A stretch of 64,000 nt of DNA. It comes from RYN-230 sp036497945. GTDB taxonomy: Bacteria > Actinomycetota > Actinomycetes > Streptosporangiales > Streptosporangiaceae. The DNA lies in the NCBI GenBank assembly GCA_036497945.1, contig DASXIN010000062.1:1-64000 (forward strand), read 5' to 3'. The notes beneath the pieces are model-generated. The model saw only the letters and a program-made list of their open reading frames with translations. It was not told where the DNA came from and made no database searches. Position numbers and translations under genes: made by a program. Position 1 is the first letter of the stretch, and each line of letters opens with the position of its first letter. Positions 16,469-24,818 of the stretch are shown here, piece by piece.

Positions 16469-17303
16469 ACTCACCGCGCCCGCGGCGTGGCTCCGTTTCT
16501 TCCGCTCCGAGCTAGGCATCGTGTTCGGCCGCCGCCGGAACCAGGCGCTGCTGGCCGTGGTCGCGCTGTTCCCGGTGGTCATCGGCATCGCGCTGCGGGC
16601 CGCGGACCGGCCGGGCCAGACCGGCGGGCCGAGCGTGGTGTTCATCAACCAGCTGGCCGGGAACGGCTTCTTCCTCGCCGTCATCGCGCTGACCCTGCTG
16701 CTCACCCTGGTGCTGCCGCTGGCCATGGCGGTGATCGCCGGGGACTCGATGGCGGGCGAGGCTGGCTACGGCACGCTGCGCGCGCTGCTCACCATTCCGG
16801 CCGGCCGGGCGCGGCTGCTCACCGTGAAGTACGCAGCCATCGTGATGTTCGGGCTGGCCGCCACGTTCCTGGTCACCGGGGTGGCGCTGGCCACCGGAGC
16901 GGCGCTGTTCCCGCTCGGGCCGGTGACCCTGCTGTCCGGCAGCACCGTGCCGCTGGCCAGCGGGATCATCCGGCTGTTGCTCGTCGCACTTTATGTGACC
17001 GCCGCGCTGGCCGCGCTGGGCGCCATCGGCCTGGCTGTCTCCACGCTGACCGAGCATCCGGTCGGCGCGATCGCCGCGCTCGCCATCCTCGTGGTGGCCA
17101 GCGAGGTGGCCGACAACGTGCCGCAGTTCGGCGCGATCCACCCTTATCTGCCCACGCACTGGTGGACGTCGTTCGACGCGCTGCTCCGGGTGCCGGTGGC
17201 CACCGGGACGGTGCTGCACGGGCTGCTCTCGTTCGGGATCTACCTGCTGCTGGCCGGGTCCATCGCCTGGGCCCGGTTCACCACCGCCGACATCACGTGC
17301 TGA
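16461..17303 (+). CDS. ABC-2 type permease
   Basis: This 280-residue membrane subunit with about six helices includes the typical EAGYGTLRALLTIPAGR segment between helices 2 and 3. It overlaps the ATPase by 8 bp and ends the exporter cluster; the next gene is convergent 17 bp downstream. It has no repeat-encoded leader, unlike the other two permeases of the locus. Substrate unknown. Confidence 0.88.
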   Translation: MGELTAPAAWLRFFRSELGIVFGRRRNQALLAVVALFPVVIGIALRAADRPGQTGGPSVVFINQLAGNGFFLAVIALTLLLTLVLPLAMAVIAGDSMAGEAGYGTLRALLTIPAGRARLLTVKYAAIVMFGLAATFLVTGVALATGAALFPLGPVTLLSGSTVPLASGIIRLLLVALYVTAALAALGAIGLAVSTLTEHPVGAIAALAILVVASEVADNVPQFGAIHPYLPTHWWTSFDALLRVPVATGTVLHGLLSFGIYLLLAGSIAWARFTTADITC

Positions 17304-17320
17304 CGACGCAGGCCGGGCGG

Positions 17321-18226
17321 CTACTCGGTCTTGCTGAACTCGGCGATGGCCACGCCCAGCATGCCCAGCCCCATCGCGGCCACGATGGTCAGCGACAGCC
17401 AGACCGGCACCGGCCAGCCCAGCCAGGTGATGCTGGGCGACAGGCGCGCGCTGAACAGCGGGTTGATGTTCAGGTGCTCGAACACCGCGTGCCGCATCGG
17501 GCCGACCGCGTAGGTCAGCGGGTCGATCCGGGTCAGCACGCTGAGCCAGCCGGGCAGCCCGGACAGCGGGTACAGCGCCCCGGACAGGAAGAACAGCGGC
17601 AGGACCAGCATCTGGGTCAGCGCCATGAACGCCTGGAACTGGGTGATCCGGGCGGCCATCATCACGCCGAACGCGGTGATGGTGAAGGACAGCAGCAGCA
17701 GCTCACCGATCAGGGTGAGGAACAGCACCGGGTTGTAGGGCACATGCGCCACCCCGGCCAGGGCCAGGATCACCAGGCCCTGGAACGTGGCGATGGTGGC
17801 GCCGCCCAGGCACTTGCCGATCACGATGGCGGCCCGGCTCACCGGTGCGACCAGCATCTCACGCAGGAAGCCGAACTCCCGGTCCCAGACGATCGAGGCG
17901 GCCGAGAAGATCGCGGTGAACAGCACCGACATGGCCAGCACACCGGGGTAGATGAACGTCCGGAAGTCCACCCCGGACGGCAGGCCCCGCCCGGCCAGCG
18001 AGGACAGCCCGGTGCCCAGCACGAACAGGAACAGCAGCGGCTGGACCAGCGAGGTCACCGCGCGCAGCCGGTCCCGGCGGAACCGGATCATCTCCCGGCG
18101 CCACACGATGCTCACCGCGCGCAGGTCCGAGCGCAGGCTCCGCTCCGGCACGGCCACCCTGATCTGCTGGGCGAGCGCCTCGTCCTGGGCAGCGGCCGGG
18201 GCCGCGGTCTGCGTCGCCATGCTCAT
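17321..18226 (-). CDS. ABC-2 transporter permease, DrrB type
   Basis: This membrane subunit of a drug-type exporter has 301 residues and six helices. It has IVWRREMIRFRRDRLRAV at the N-terminus and the ABC-2 signature region around GKCLGGATIATFQGLVIL and FFLSGALYPLSGLPGWL. The start ATG overlaps the ATPase stop by 4 bp (ATGA) and follows GGGGAAGG. With the upstream ATPase it forms a DrrAB-like daunorubicin-resistance type pump. A PadR regulator heads the same strand, implying inducible export. Confidence 0.9.
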   Translation of the reverse strand: MSMATQTAAPAAAQDEALAQQIRVAVPERSLRSDLRAVSIVWRREMIRFRRDRLRAVTSLVQPLLFLFVLGTGLSSLAGRGLPSGVDFRTFIYPGVLAMSVLFTAIFSAASIVWDREFGFLREMLVAPVSRAAIVIGKCLGGATIATFQGLVILALAGVAHVPYNPVLFLTLIGELLLLSFTITAFGVMMAARITQFQAFMALTQMLVLPLFFLSGALYPLSGLPGWLSVLTRIDPLTYAVGPMRHAVFEHLNINPLFSARLSPSITWLGWPVPVWLSLTIVAAMGLGMLGVAIAEFSKTE

Positions 18227-19257
18227 CGCCTTCCCCGGATGCGGGTGACCATCTGCCGCATGTGGTCGGTAGCGGACGCCTCGGCGTCCCGGATCGTCTT
18301 CCCGGTGTAGGACATGAACACGTCGTCCAGCGATGGCCGGGACACGCTGACCGAGCGGATCGGCACGCTCAGCCGGGCGAACAGCTGCGGCACGAACTCG
18401 CCGCCGGACTCGACCGCGAACGTGACCGCCCCCTCGTGCACGGCGGCCTCGATGCCAAACACCTCGGCCAGTTCCCGGATCGCGGCGTCGTCGTCCTCGG
18501 TCTGGATCTGCACCCGGTCCTTGCCCACGCTGGCCTTGAGCCGCTCCGGTGTGTCGATGGCCACGATCTTGCCGTGGTCGATGATGGCGATCCGGTCGCA
18601 GTGCTCGGCCTCGTCCATGTAGTGCGTGGTCAGGAAGATGGTGATGTCTTCCCGGCGCTTCAGCTCGTTGATGTACTCCCAGATCGACGAGCGGGTCTGC
18701 GGGTCCAGGCCGACGGTGGGCTCGTCCAGGAACAGCACCCGGGGCGCGTGCAGCAGGCCGCGGGCGATCTCCAGCCGCCGCTGCATGCCGCCCGAGTAGG
18801 TCTGCACCAGGCTGTCCCGGCGGTCCCACAGCCCGACCATGTCCAGCACCTGGCGCATCCGGGGTTCCACGGCCGCGCCCGGGACGGCGTACAGCTCGGC
18901 GTGGAAGCGCAGGTTCTGCGCGCCCGTCAGGTAGTTGTCCAGCGTGGTGTCCTGGAACACCAGGCCGATGTTCCGGCGCACCGCGTCCCGCTCGCGGACC
19001 ACATCGTGCCCGGCTACGGTGGCCTGCCCGGCGGTCGGCCGAGCCAGCGTGCACAAGATCTTGATGGTGGTGGACTTGCCGGCCCCGTTCGGGCCCAGGA
19101 AGCCGAACGTCTCACCCCGGTGCACCTGGAAATCGATGCCCCGGACGGCCTCGATCTCGCCGTACTTCTTGGTCAGCCCGGACACCACGATGGCGGGCGG
19201 CCGGTCCCCGTCAGCCCGGGCGGCGGCCGCCGCCGCCGGGTCGGTCTGTGTCGTCAC
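18223..19257 (-). CDS. ABC transporter ATPase, DrrA type
   Basis: This 344-residue ATPase has Walker A GPNGAGKSTT, signature YSGGMQRRLEIARGL and Walker B LFLDEPTVGLDPQTR. The C-terminal extension ending in SLDDVFMSYTGKTIRDAEA is typical of DrrA. An alanine-rich leader precedes the ATPase domain. It is coupled to the permease gene downstream and lies 93 bp after the PadR gene on the same strand, so all three may share a transcript. Confidence 0.92.
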   Translation of the reverse strand: MTTQTDPAAAAAARADGDRPPAIVVSGLTKKYGEIEAVRGIDFQVHRGETFGFLGPNGAGKSTTIKILCTLARPTAGQATVAGHDVVRERDAVRRNIGLVFQDTTLDNYLTGAQNLRFHAELYAVPGAAVEPRMRQVLDMVGLWDRRDSLVQTYSGGMQRRLEIARGLLHAPRVLFLDEPTVGLDPQTRSSIWEYINELKRREDITIFLTTHYMDEAEHCDRIAIIDHGKIVAIDTPERLKASVGKDRVQIQTEDDDAAIRELAEVFGIEAAVHEGAVTFAVESGGEFVPQLFARLSVPIRSVSVSRPSLDDVFMSYTGKTIRDAEASATDHMRQMVTRIRGRR

Positions 19258-19350
19258 AGTCGTGCGCCTCCAACTCAGTCCAGACTGAGCGTAGCCGCGA
19301 TGGCCCCGCGGCTCATCGCGGCTACGCCCAGCAGGGCACCGGCGTTATGC

Positions 19351-20046
19351 CTAATCGTCCTCGGGGTCGGCCGTGGCCGGCTCCTCGTCCTCGGCCGCCA
19401 GGATCTGGTAGAGCTTCCGGCGGGTGTCGGTGAGGATCTGCCGGGCCTGCTCGACCTGGGCCCGGGTGCCGACCCGGGCCACCTGCATGCCGGCCATGGC
19501 CACCGTGCCGAACAGTCGGCGCATCTCGATCGCCTCGTCCCCGACGGACTGCGCCACCACGTCCCAGGGCGCCTGCAGCTCCTCCGGGTGCGCCGCGACA
19601 TAGGCCCGGCCCTCCTCGGTGAGCTCATACGCCCGGCGGCCGGCCTCGCCGGTGGTCGCCGCGATCAGGCCCTCGTCCTCGAGTTGCTGCAGCGCCGGGT
19701 AGACGGAGCCCGGGCTGGGCCGCCAGACTCCCCCGCTGCGCTCGCTGATCTGCTGGATGATCTGGTAGCCGTTGCGCGGCTCGTCGGCCAGCAGCGCCAG
19801 CGCGGCCGCCCGCACGTCGCCCCGCTTGACCCGCGGGCCGCGGTGCCGCTTCACACCGAACCAGGGCCCGAAGCCCCAGTCCTCGGGCGGCCCGGGGACC
19901 GCCTCGCGGAACGGCGGCCCGCCCCAGCGGCCGCCCGGGCCACCGGCCGGGCGGACCCGGCGCGCGCCGCGCGGCCCGTGCCGGTGCCGCCAGACTTCCT
20001 CTTCTTCTTCGTCCCCTGGACCTGGCCAGGGCTCGCTGTGCCGCAT
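19351..20046 (-). CDS. PadR-family transcriptional repressor
   Basis: This 231-residue regulator has an N-terminal 70-residue glycine/proline-rich and acidic tail (DEEEEE) preceding the PadR winged helix: RGDVRAAALALLADEP, GYQIIQQISERSGGVWRPS, GSVYPALQQLEDEGLI and YELTEEGRAYV. The C-terminal helices serve for dimerisation. The long disordered N-terminus is unusual in length but seen in actinobacterial members. It probably represses the DrrAB pump genes next to it and itself through the site at 20090-20099. Confidence 0.9.
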   Translation of the reverse strand: MRHSEPWPGPGDEEEEEVWRHRHGPRGARRVRPAGGPGGRWGGPPFREAVPGPPEDWGFGPWFGVKRHRGPRVKRGDVRAAALALLADEPRNGYQIIQQISERSGGVWRPSPGSVYPALQQLEDEGLIAATTGEAGRRAYELTEEGRAYVAAHPEELQAPWDVVAQSVGDEAIEMRRLFGTVAMAGMQVARVGTRAQVEQARQILTDTRRKLYQILAAEDEEPATADPEDD

Positions 20047-20089
20047 CTGTCTTCACTTCCTTGGTCTCTGGTCTTACTGGATACGTCAA

Positions 20090-20099
20090 CGATATATCG
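20090..20099. promoter_or_regulatory. Candidate PadR operator
   Basis: A perfect 10-bp palindrome CGATATATCG stands in an A+T-rich island between padR and the divergent cupin gene, 44 bp upstream of the padR start. PadR proteins commonly bind AT-rich inverted repeats overlapping their own promoters, so this is a plausible autoregulatory site. Confidence 0.5.
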
Positions 20100-20239
20100 G
20101 AACACATCGGTGACGCAACTCCGGAATACTGACCTATCGAGCTGACTGATGCGTAGCCGAGGGTCTTGGCATTAGACCTATACGTCGCGGCCCCGTACCG
20201 TCAGGAGTGCACTGACCAGCCCGATCCCGGAGGCGACCG

Positions 20240-20788
20240 ATGACCCTGGCCACCGCGCGGCCCGCACCGGCCAGCCGCTGCCCCGGCCGGCTGACCGCGG
20301 CCATCCGCCAGGCGGTCCGCCGGCACGCCGACTGGGGCCAGACCGCGCAGCACGTGGCCGGGGCGCTGGGCCGCGAACTGCCCGGGCCGGACATCCTGAC
20401 CGGCGCGGAACTGGCCGGTGACCCCAGCAGCTACCAGACTCACCTGATGCACGCCGAACCGGATGGCTCGTTCTCCATCGTGGCCGTCGTCTGGCGGCCG
20501 GGCCAGGTCACCCCGATCCATGATCACGTCACCTGGTGCGTGGCCGGTGTGCTGCAGGGCGCCGAGGACGAGGAACTGTTCACCCTGGCCGGTGCGGGGA
20601 CCGCGGTGCAGCCGGCCGGCCGGAACCTGACCTGGGCCGGCTCGGTCACCGGGTTCGCGCCGCCCGGCGACATCCACCGGGTGCACAACCCGGGCCCCGG
20701 GGCGACCGTGTCACTGCACGTCTACGGGGCGGACATCACCCGGCTCGGCTCCAGCGTGCGCCGGGTGTACCGGCTGCCGGTCCGCTGA
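20240..20788 (+). CDS. Cysteine dioxygenase-like cupin enzyme
   Basis: This 182-residue cupin belongs to the thiol dioxygenase/CDO-like group, which oxidises thiols such as cysteine to sulfinates with iron. The metal ligands are visible as PIHDHVTWCV (two His) and IHRVHNPG (third His). A GGAGGCGACCG ribosome site precedes the ATG. It ends one base before the convergent moaA stop. The true thiol substrate cannot be told; it could be cysteine, 3-mercaptopropionate or another. Confidence 0.78.
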   Translation: MTLATARPAPASRCPGRLTAAIRQAVRRHADWGQTAQHVAGALGRELPGPDILTGAELAGDPSSYQTHLMHAEPDGSFSIVAVVWRPGQVTPIHDHVTWCVAGVLQGAEDEELFTLAGAGTAVQPAGRNLTWAGSVTGFAPPGDIHRVHNPGPGATVSLHVYGADITRLGSSVRRVYRLPVR

Positions 20789-21784
20789 TCACCCGCCGAT
20801 GGCGGACATCGGGCGGGCCGGCTGCAGGAACCCGGGGTCGTTGATGCCGTGCCCGGGCAACTTGGCCGCGACCGCCCGGCGCCAGATCCCGGCCAGCTCG
20901 TCGTCGCTGGCCCCGCGGCGCATCGGGTCGCGCAGGTTGCTCTCGTCCCGGGCGAACAGGCAGTTACGGATCTGCCCGTCGGCGGTCAGCCGGACCCGGT
21001 CGCAGGTGCCGCAGAACGGGCGGGTCACCGAGCCGATCACGCCGACCCGGGCCGGCCCGCCGTCCACCAGGAAGATCTCCGCAGGCGCCGAGCCGCGGGC
21101 CGCCGGGTCGTCCGGGGTCAGCTTGAAGTGCGGCGCCAGCGAGTCCAGGATCTGGTCCGCGGTCACCATGTTCTCCCGCCGCCAGCCGTGCTGCGCGTCC
21201 AGCGGCATCTGCTCGATGAAGCGCAGCTGATAGCCGCGGTCCAGGCAGTAGCGGAGCAGCTCGGGGGCTTCGTCGTCGTTCATCCCGCGCATCAGCACCG
21301 CGTTGACCTTGACCGGGGTGATCCCGGCCGCGGCCGCCGCGCCCAGCCCGTCCAGCACGTCGCCCAGCCGGTCCCGCTTGGCCAGCGCACCGAACGTGTC
21401 CGGGCGCAGCGTGTCCAGCGACACGTTGACCCGGTCCAGGCCGGCCGCGCGCAGCGGGCCGGCCAGCCGGGCCAGCCCGATCGCGTTCGTGGTCAGCGAG
21501 ATCTCCGGCCGCGGCCGCAGCGCGGCGGTGCGGGCCACGATGCCGGCCAGGCCGCGGCGCAGCAGCGGCTCACCCCCGGTATAGCGGATCTCGGTGATGC
21601 CGAGCCGCTGCACACCGATCCGGGCCAGCCGGACCACCTCGTCGTCGGTCAGCCGCGCCGGGCTGGGCAGCCAGTCCAGGCCTTCGGCCGGCATGCAGTA
21701 CGCGCACCGCAGGTTGCACCGGTCGGTCAGCGATATCCGCAGGTCGGTGGCAACGCGCCGGTAAGCGTCGGTGAGCGGGGACAT
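20789..21784 (-). CDS. moaA: GTP 3',8-cyclase MoaA
   Basis: This radical-SAM enzyme opens molybdenum-cofactor synthesis by rearranging GTP to 3',8-cyclo-7,8-dihydro-GTP. It has 331 residues. The N-terminal cluster motif is CNLRCAYC, and the C-terminal second 4Fe-4S site begins FCGTCDRVRLTADG with a further Cys in RNCLF. The chain ends in Gly-Gly (SAIGG), which is essential for activity in this family. It stands alone here; moaC and others must lie elsewhere. With fdhD and the selenocysteine genes it supports a molybdoenzyme such as formate dehydrogenase. Confidence 0.95.
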   Translation of the reverse strand: MSPLTDAYRRVATDLRISLTDRCNLRCAYCMPAEGLDWLPSPARLTDDEVVRLARIGVQRLGITEIRYTGGEPLLRRGLAGIVARTAALRPRPEISLTTNAIGLARLAGPLRAAGLDRVNVSLDTLRPDTFGALAKRDRLGDVLDGLGAAAAAGITPVKVNAVLMRGMNDDEAPELLRYCLDRGYQLRFIEQMPLDAQHGWRRENMVTADQILDSLAPHFKLTPDDPAARGSAPAEIFLVDGGPARVGVIGSVTRPFCGTCDRVRLTADGQIRNCLFARDESNLRDPMRRGASDDELAGIWRRAVAAKLPGHGINDPGFLQPARPMSAIGG

Positions 21785-21909
21785 CTCCCCACGCTACCGC
21801 AGGCTGATCACGGCAAACCGGGACCAGCCGGGCGGGCTATTGTCGTCATATCAGATTGTCAAACTAGGAGTTATCTCCCATCGGGAGCGGCGGCGATAGG
21901 GTCATCCTT

Positions 21910-23052
21910 GTGGAGACTGCTATCTGGCTCGACCAGCTCACCGCGGCGGAGCGCAGCGAACTGGTCCGCAACGGCGGCTCGGTTCCGCAGCCGCATCCTG
22001 ATCTGCTGGTGGTCGGCGGCGGGATCGCCGGGGTAGCTATCGCGGCCGCCTGCCATCAGGCCGGGCTGGGCACCGTGCAGCTGATCGAGGCCGGCCACCT
22101 GGGCGCCGGGGCGACCGGCGGCGCAACCGGCCTGCTCACCCCGGAGATCCACGAGTGGAGCGACCCGGAGCCGTTCGTCGACCTGGCCCGGGCCAGCCTG
22201 GCCCAGTGGCACGAGCTCGAGCAGAGCTGGCCCGGCGGGGTCGGCCTGGTCGACGTGGACTGGATCGGGCTGTCCCCGGATCCCAGCGGGCTCGCCCCGC
22301 ACCAGTCCCCCGCGGTGGAATGGCTCGATCCCAGTCAGGTGGCCGAGCTCATCCCGGGGCTGTCGCTGCCCATGGCCGGGGCCCGGATCCATCATCAGGG
22401 CCGGGTCAACCCGCTCCGCTCGGTCGCCCGGCTGTCCGCCGGGCTGCCCGCCGTGTCCACCGGGGTGGCCGCCACCGGCGTCACCATCCGCGGCGACCGT
22501 ATGGTGGCCGTGCAGACCACCGCCGGGGAGATCCAGCCCGGCGCGGTCGTGTTCGCCACCGGGCTGCCGCCCACCCTGGACGGGCTGGATCTGGACGTGC
22601 CGTGGGAGCGGGTCAAGGGGCATCTGCTGGTCACCGAGCCCACCCCGGTACACCTGCCCGGGATCGTGGCCCCGGTGGCCACCCAGCTCGAAGACGGCCG
22701 GCTGCTGGTCGGTGGCACGTTCGACACCGGCGACGAGACCCCGGTGGTCCGGCCGGAGATCATCGACAGCATCCTGGCCGGGCTCTACGCCACGCTGCCT
22801 GAGCTGCGCGGGCTGCGCGCCGACTACCAGTGGTGCTGCTTCCGGCCCCGGCATCCGGACGGGCTGCCGGTCATCGACCGGGTCCACGGCCTGCGCAACA
22901 CGTGGCTGACCTCAGGTCACTACCGGACCGGCATCCTGCTCGCGCCGGTCACCGCGCAGGCGATGGCCCGCTGGATCAGCTCGGACGAGCCGCCCGCCGA
23001 GGCGGCCGCGTGGAGCAGCGACCGGTTCGCCGGGCGCGGCCTGCACGGCTAG
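21910..23052 (+). CDS. FAD-dependent amino-acid/amine oxidase (DAO family)
   Basis: This 380-residue flavoenzyme has the Rossmann motif LLVVGGGIAGVAIAAAC, an ATGG segment of the glycine-oxidase/sarcosine-oxidase family, and a C-terminal SGHYRTGILLAPVTA that resembles ThiO-type glycine oxidases. An extra 30-residue N-terminal leader precedes the FAD fold. The GTG at 21910 is the only good start. It lies between moaA (divergent, 125 bp) and selB (convergent, overlapping stops by 4 bp). Substrate uncertain; no thiamine genes are adjacent. Confidence 0.8.
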   Translation: METAIWLDQLTAAERSELVRNGGSVPQPHPDLLVVGGGIAGVAIAAACHQAGLGTVQLIEAGHLGAGATGGATGLLTPEIHEWSDPEPFVDLARASLAQWHELEQSWPGGVGLVDVDWIGLSPDPSGLAPHQSPAVEWLDPSQVAELIPGLSLPMAGARIHHQGRVNPLRSVARLSAGLPAVSTGVAATGVTIRGDRMVAVQTTAGEIQPGAVVFATGLPPTLDGLDLDVPWERVKGHLLVTEPTPVHLPGIVAPVATQLEDGRLLVGGTFDTGDETPVVRPEIIDSILAGLYATLPELRGLRADYQWCCFRPRHPDGLPVIDRVHGLRNTWLTSGHYRTGILLAPVTAQAMARWISSDEPPAEAAAWSSDRFAGRGLHG

Positions 23053-24818
23053 CCCCGTCCGGTCAGCACCCGCCGGTCATCAGGCAGTCGGCGGGTAGCT
23101 CCGCTCCGGTCCAGGTATTCCAGCAGCGGGATGGCCACCCGGCGGGTGGTGCCCAGCACCTGCCGGGCCTGCGCCGCGGTGAACGGCTGCGGCAGCTGGG
23201 CCAGGATCCGGGTGGCCTCCTGGTCCGCCCCGGGCGCCAGCACGACCTGCTCGGTGATCCGCAGCAGCAGCCCGGCCCGGGCCGCGGCCGCCACCGCCTT
23301 GGGGTCCAGGCCCAGCTCACGTAGCCGGGCTGCCTCCGGCGCCGCGAACGGCCGCTGGGCCAGCTCGCCGCGCAGCGCGGTCACCGCCGCCTGCAGCCGG
23401 TCCGGCAGCGGCGTGTCCGGGCGGCCGGCCGGCCGCAGCGACCCGCCGCGCATCACCAGGGCAGGCTGGGCCAGCGCCTCGACGAGCTGCCGGGCAGGCA
23501 GGCCGAGCCGGGCCCGGGCCGCCTCCACCGGCAGGCCGGCCGACAGCGGCATGGCCGCCAGGTGCGCGCTGACCAGCTCGGCCAGCTGCTCCCGGAGCTC
23601 CGCCCAGTACGCCGGGTCGGCCAGCCACTGCCCGCTGACCGGGGCGGGCAGGTCGGTCACCCCCATCGCCCGCAGCGTGCTGGCCGTGATCAGCCGGTGC
23701 CGCCGGATCAGCTCGGCCGCGCCCGGCACCGGCGGCCACCCGGCCAGCTCGGCCGCGGCCGCGGCGGCCGCCCCGCGGCGGCCCAGCCCGGGTGGGTTGA
23801 GGTCCAGCACGGTGGCGCCGGCCACGCCCGCCCCGGTGGCGGCACCCGGGTCGCGGAGCAGCAGCCGGTCCCCCACATGCAGCGGCAGCGCGTCGCGCAG
23901 CGTGAGCCGGGCGATCCGGCCGCCCAGCAGGCGCACCCGGGCCACCGTCCGGGCCGCGCCGATGTGCACGGCGAGCTGCCGCGGCGTGTCCTGCCCGGCC
24001 GCGGCCAGCCGCACGTCGGCCACGGTGGCCAGCGCCCACCGGTCCGGCTGCACCAGCGCCATGCCGCGGGCCGGCCGCACCCGGCTGTCCCCGCGCAGGT
24101 TGACCGCCACCCGGGCCACCCCGGCCACCGCGCCGGTCCGCTCCTTGAGCGACTCGATGCCGCGCACTCGCACCGCGGCCAGCGCCGGGGTGAGCAGCAG
24201 CTCCTGCCGCTCGCGGATGGTGCCGGCGGCCAGCGTGCCGGTCACCACCGTGCCACTGCCTTTGATGCTGAACGCCCGATCCACCCAGAGCCGTACCGGA
24301 CTGTCCCGGTCCGGGCTGGGCAGGCGGCCAGCCAGCCGGTCCAGCGCGCCGGTCAGTTGCGGCAGGCCGGCGCCGCTGACCGCGCTGACCGCGACCGCTT
24401 CGACCTGGCCGAGGCTGGTCGCCGCGATGCGCTCGGCGGCCTGGCGCATCGCGTCCGCCGGGTCGGCCAGGTCGGCCCGGGTGATCACGAGCAGGCCGTG
24501 GCTGATGCCGAGGGCGTGCACCGCGGCCAGGTGCTCCTCGGACTGCGGCATCCAGCCTTCGTCGGCCGCCACGGTGAACAGCACGGCAGGCACCGGGCCG
24601 ACCCCGGCCAGCATGTTGGGCACGAAGCGCTCGTGCCCGGGCACGTCGACGAACGCGAGCCGCTGCCCGGACGGCAGTGTCAGCCAGCAGAACCCCAGGT
24701 CGATGGTCAGCCCACGGCGCCGCTCCTCGGCCCACCGGTCCGGCTCCATCCCGGTCAGCGCGCGGACCAGGGTGGACTTGCCGTGGTCCACGTGCCCAGC
24801 GGTCGCGATCACCTGCAT
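23049..24818 (-). CDS. selB: Selenocysteine-specific elongation factor SelB
   Basis: This GTPase delivers Sec-tRNA to UGA codons marked by a SECIS hairpin. It has 589 residues. The G domain shows AGHVDHGKST, DVPGHERFV and TRAD; an EF-Tu-like domain II follows, with an insert, and the C-terminal 250 residues form winged-helix domains that bind SECIS RNA. It overlaps selA by 10 bp, making a selA-selB operon. The arrangement matches other Sec-decoding bacteria. Confidence 0.94.
   Translation of the reverse strand: MQVIATAGHVDHGKSTLVRALTGMEPDRWAEERRRGLTIDLGFCWLTLPSGQRLAFVDVPGHERFVPNMLAGVGPVPAVLFTVAADEGWMPQSEEHLAAVHALGISHGLLVITRADLADPADAMRQAAERIAATSLGQVEAVAVSAVSGAGLPQLTGALDRLAGRLPSPDRDSPVRLWVDRAFSIKGSGTVVTGTLAAGTIRERQELLLTPALAAVRVRGIESLKERTGAVAGVARVAVNLRGDSRVRPARGMALVQPDRWALATVADVRLAAAGQDTPRQLAVHIGAARTVARVRLLGGRIARLTLRDALPLHVGDRLLLRDPGAATGAGVAGATVLDLNPPGLGRRGAAAAAAAELAGWPPVPGAAELIRRHRLITASTLRAMGVTDLPAPVSGQWLADPAYWAELREQLAELVSAHLAAMPLSAGLPVEAARARLGLPARQLVEALAQPALVMRGGSLRPAGRPDTPLPDRLQAAVTALRGELAQRPFAAPEAARLRELGLDPKAVAAAARAGLLLRITEQVVLAPGADQEATRILAQLPQPFTAAQARQVLGTTRRVAIPLLEYLDRSGATRRLPDDRRVLTGRG

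Noticed and set aside
16487..18310. 607-codon plus-strand frame across permease and DrrB
   Set aside because: It runs through two real genes in other frames and is composed of Arg/Gly/His-rich low-complexity sequence.
18262..20145. 627-codon plus-strand frame opposite DrrA and PadR
   Set aside because: Antisense shadow; the opposite strand has full ABC ATPase and PadR motifs.
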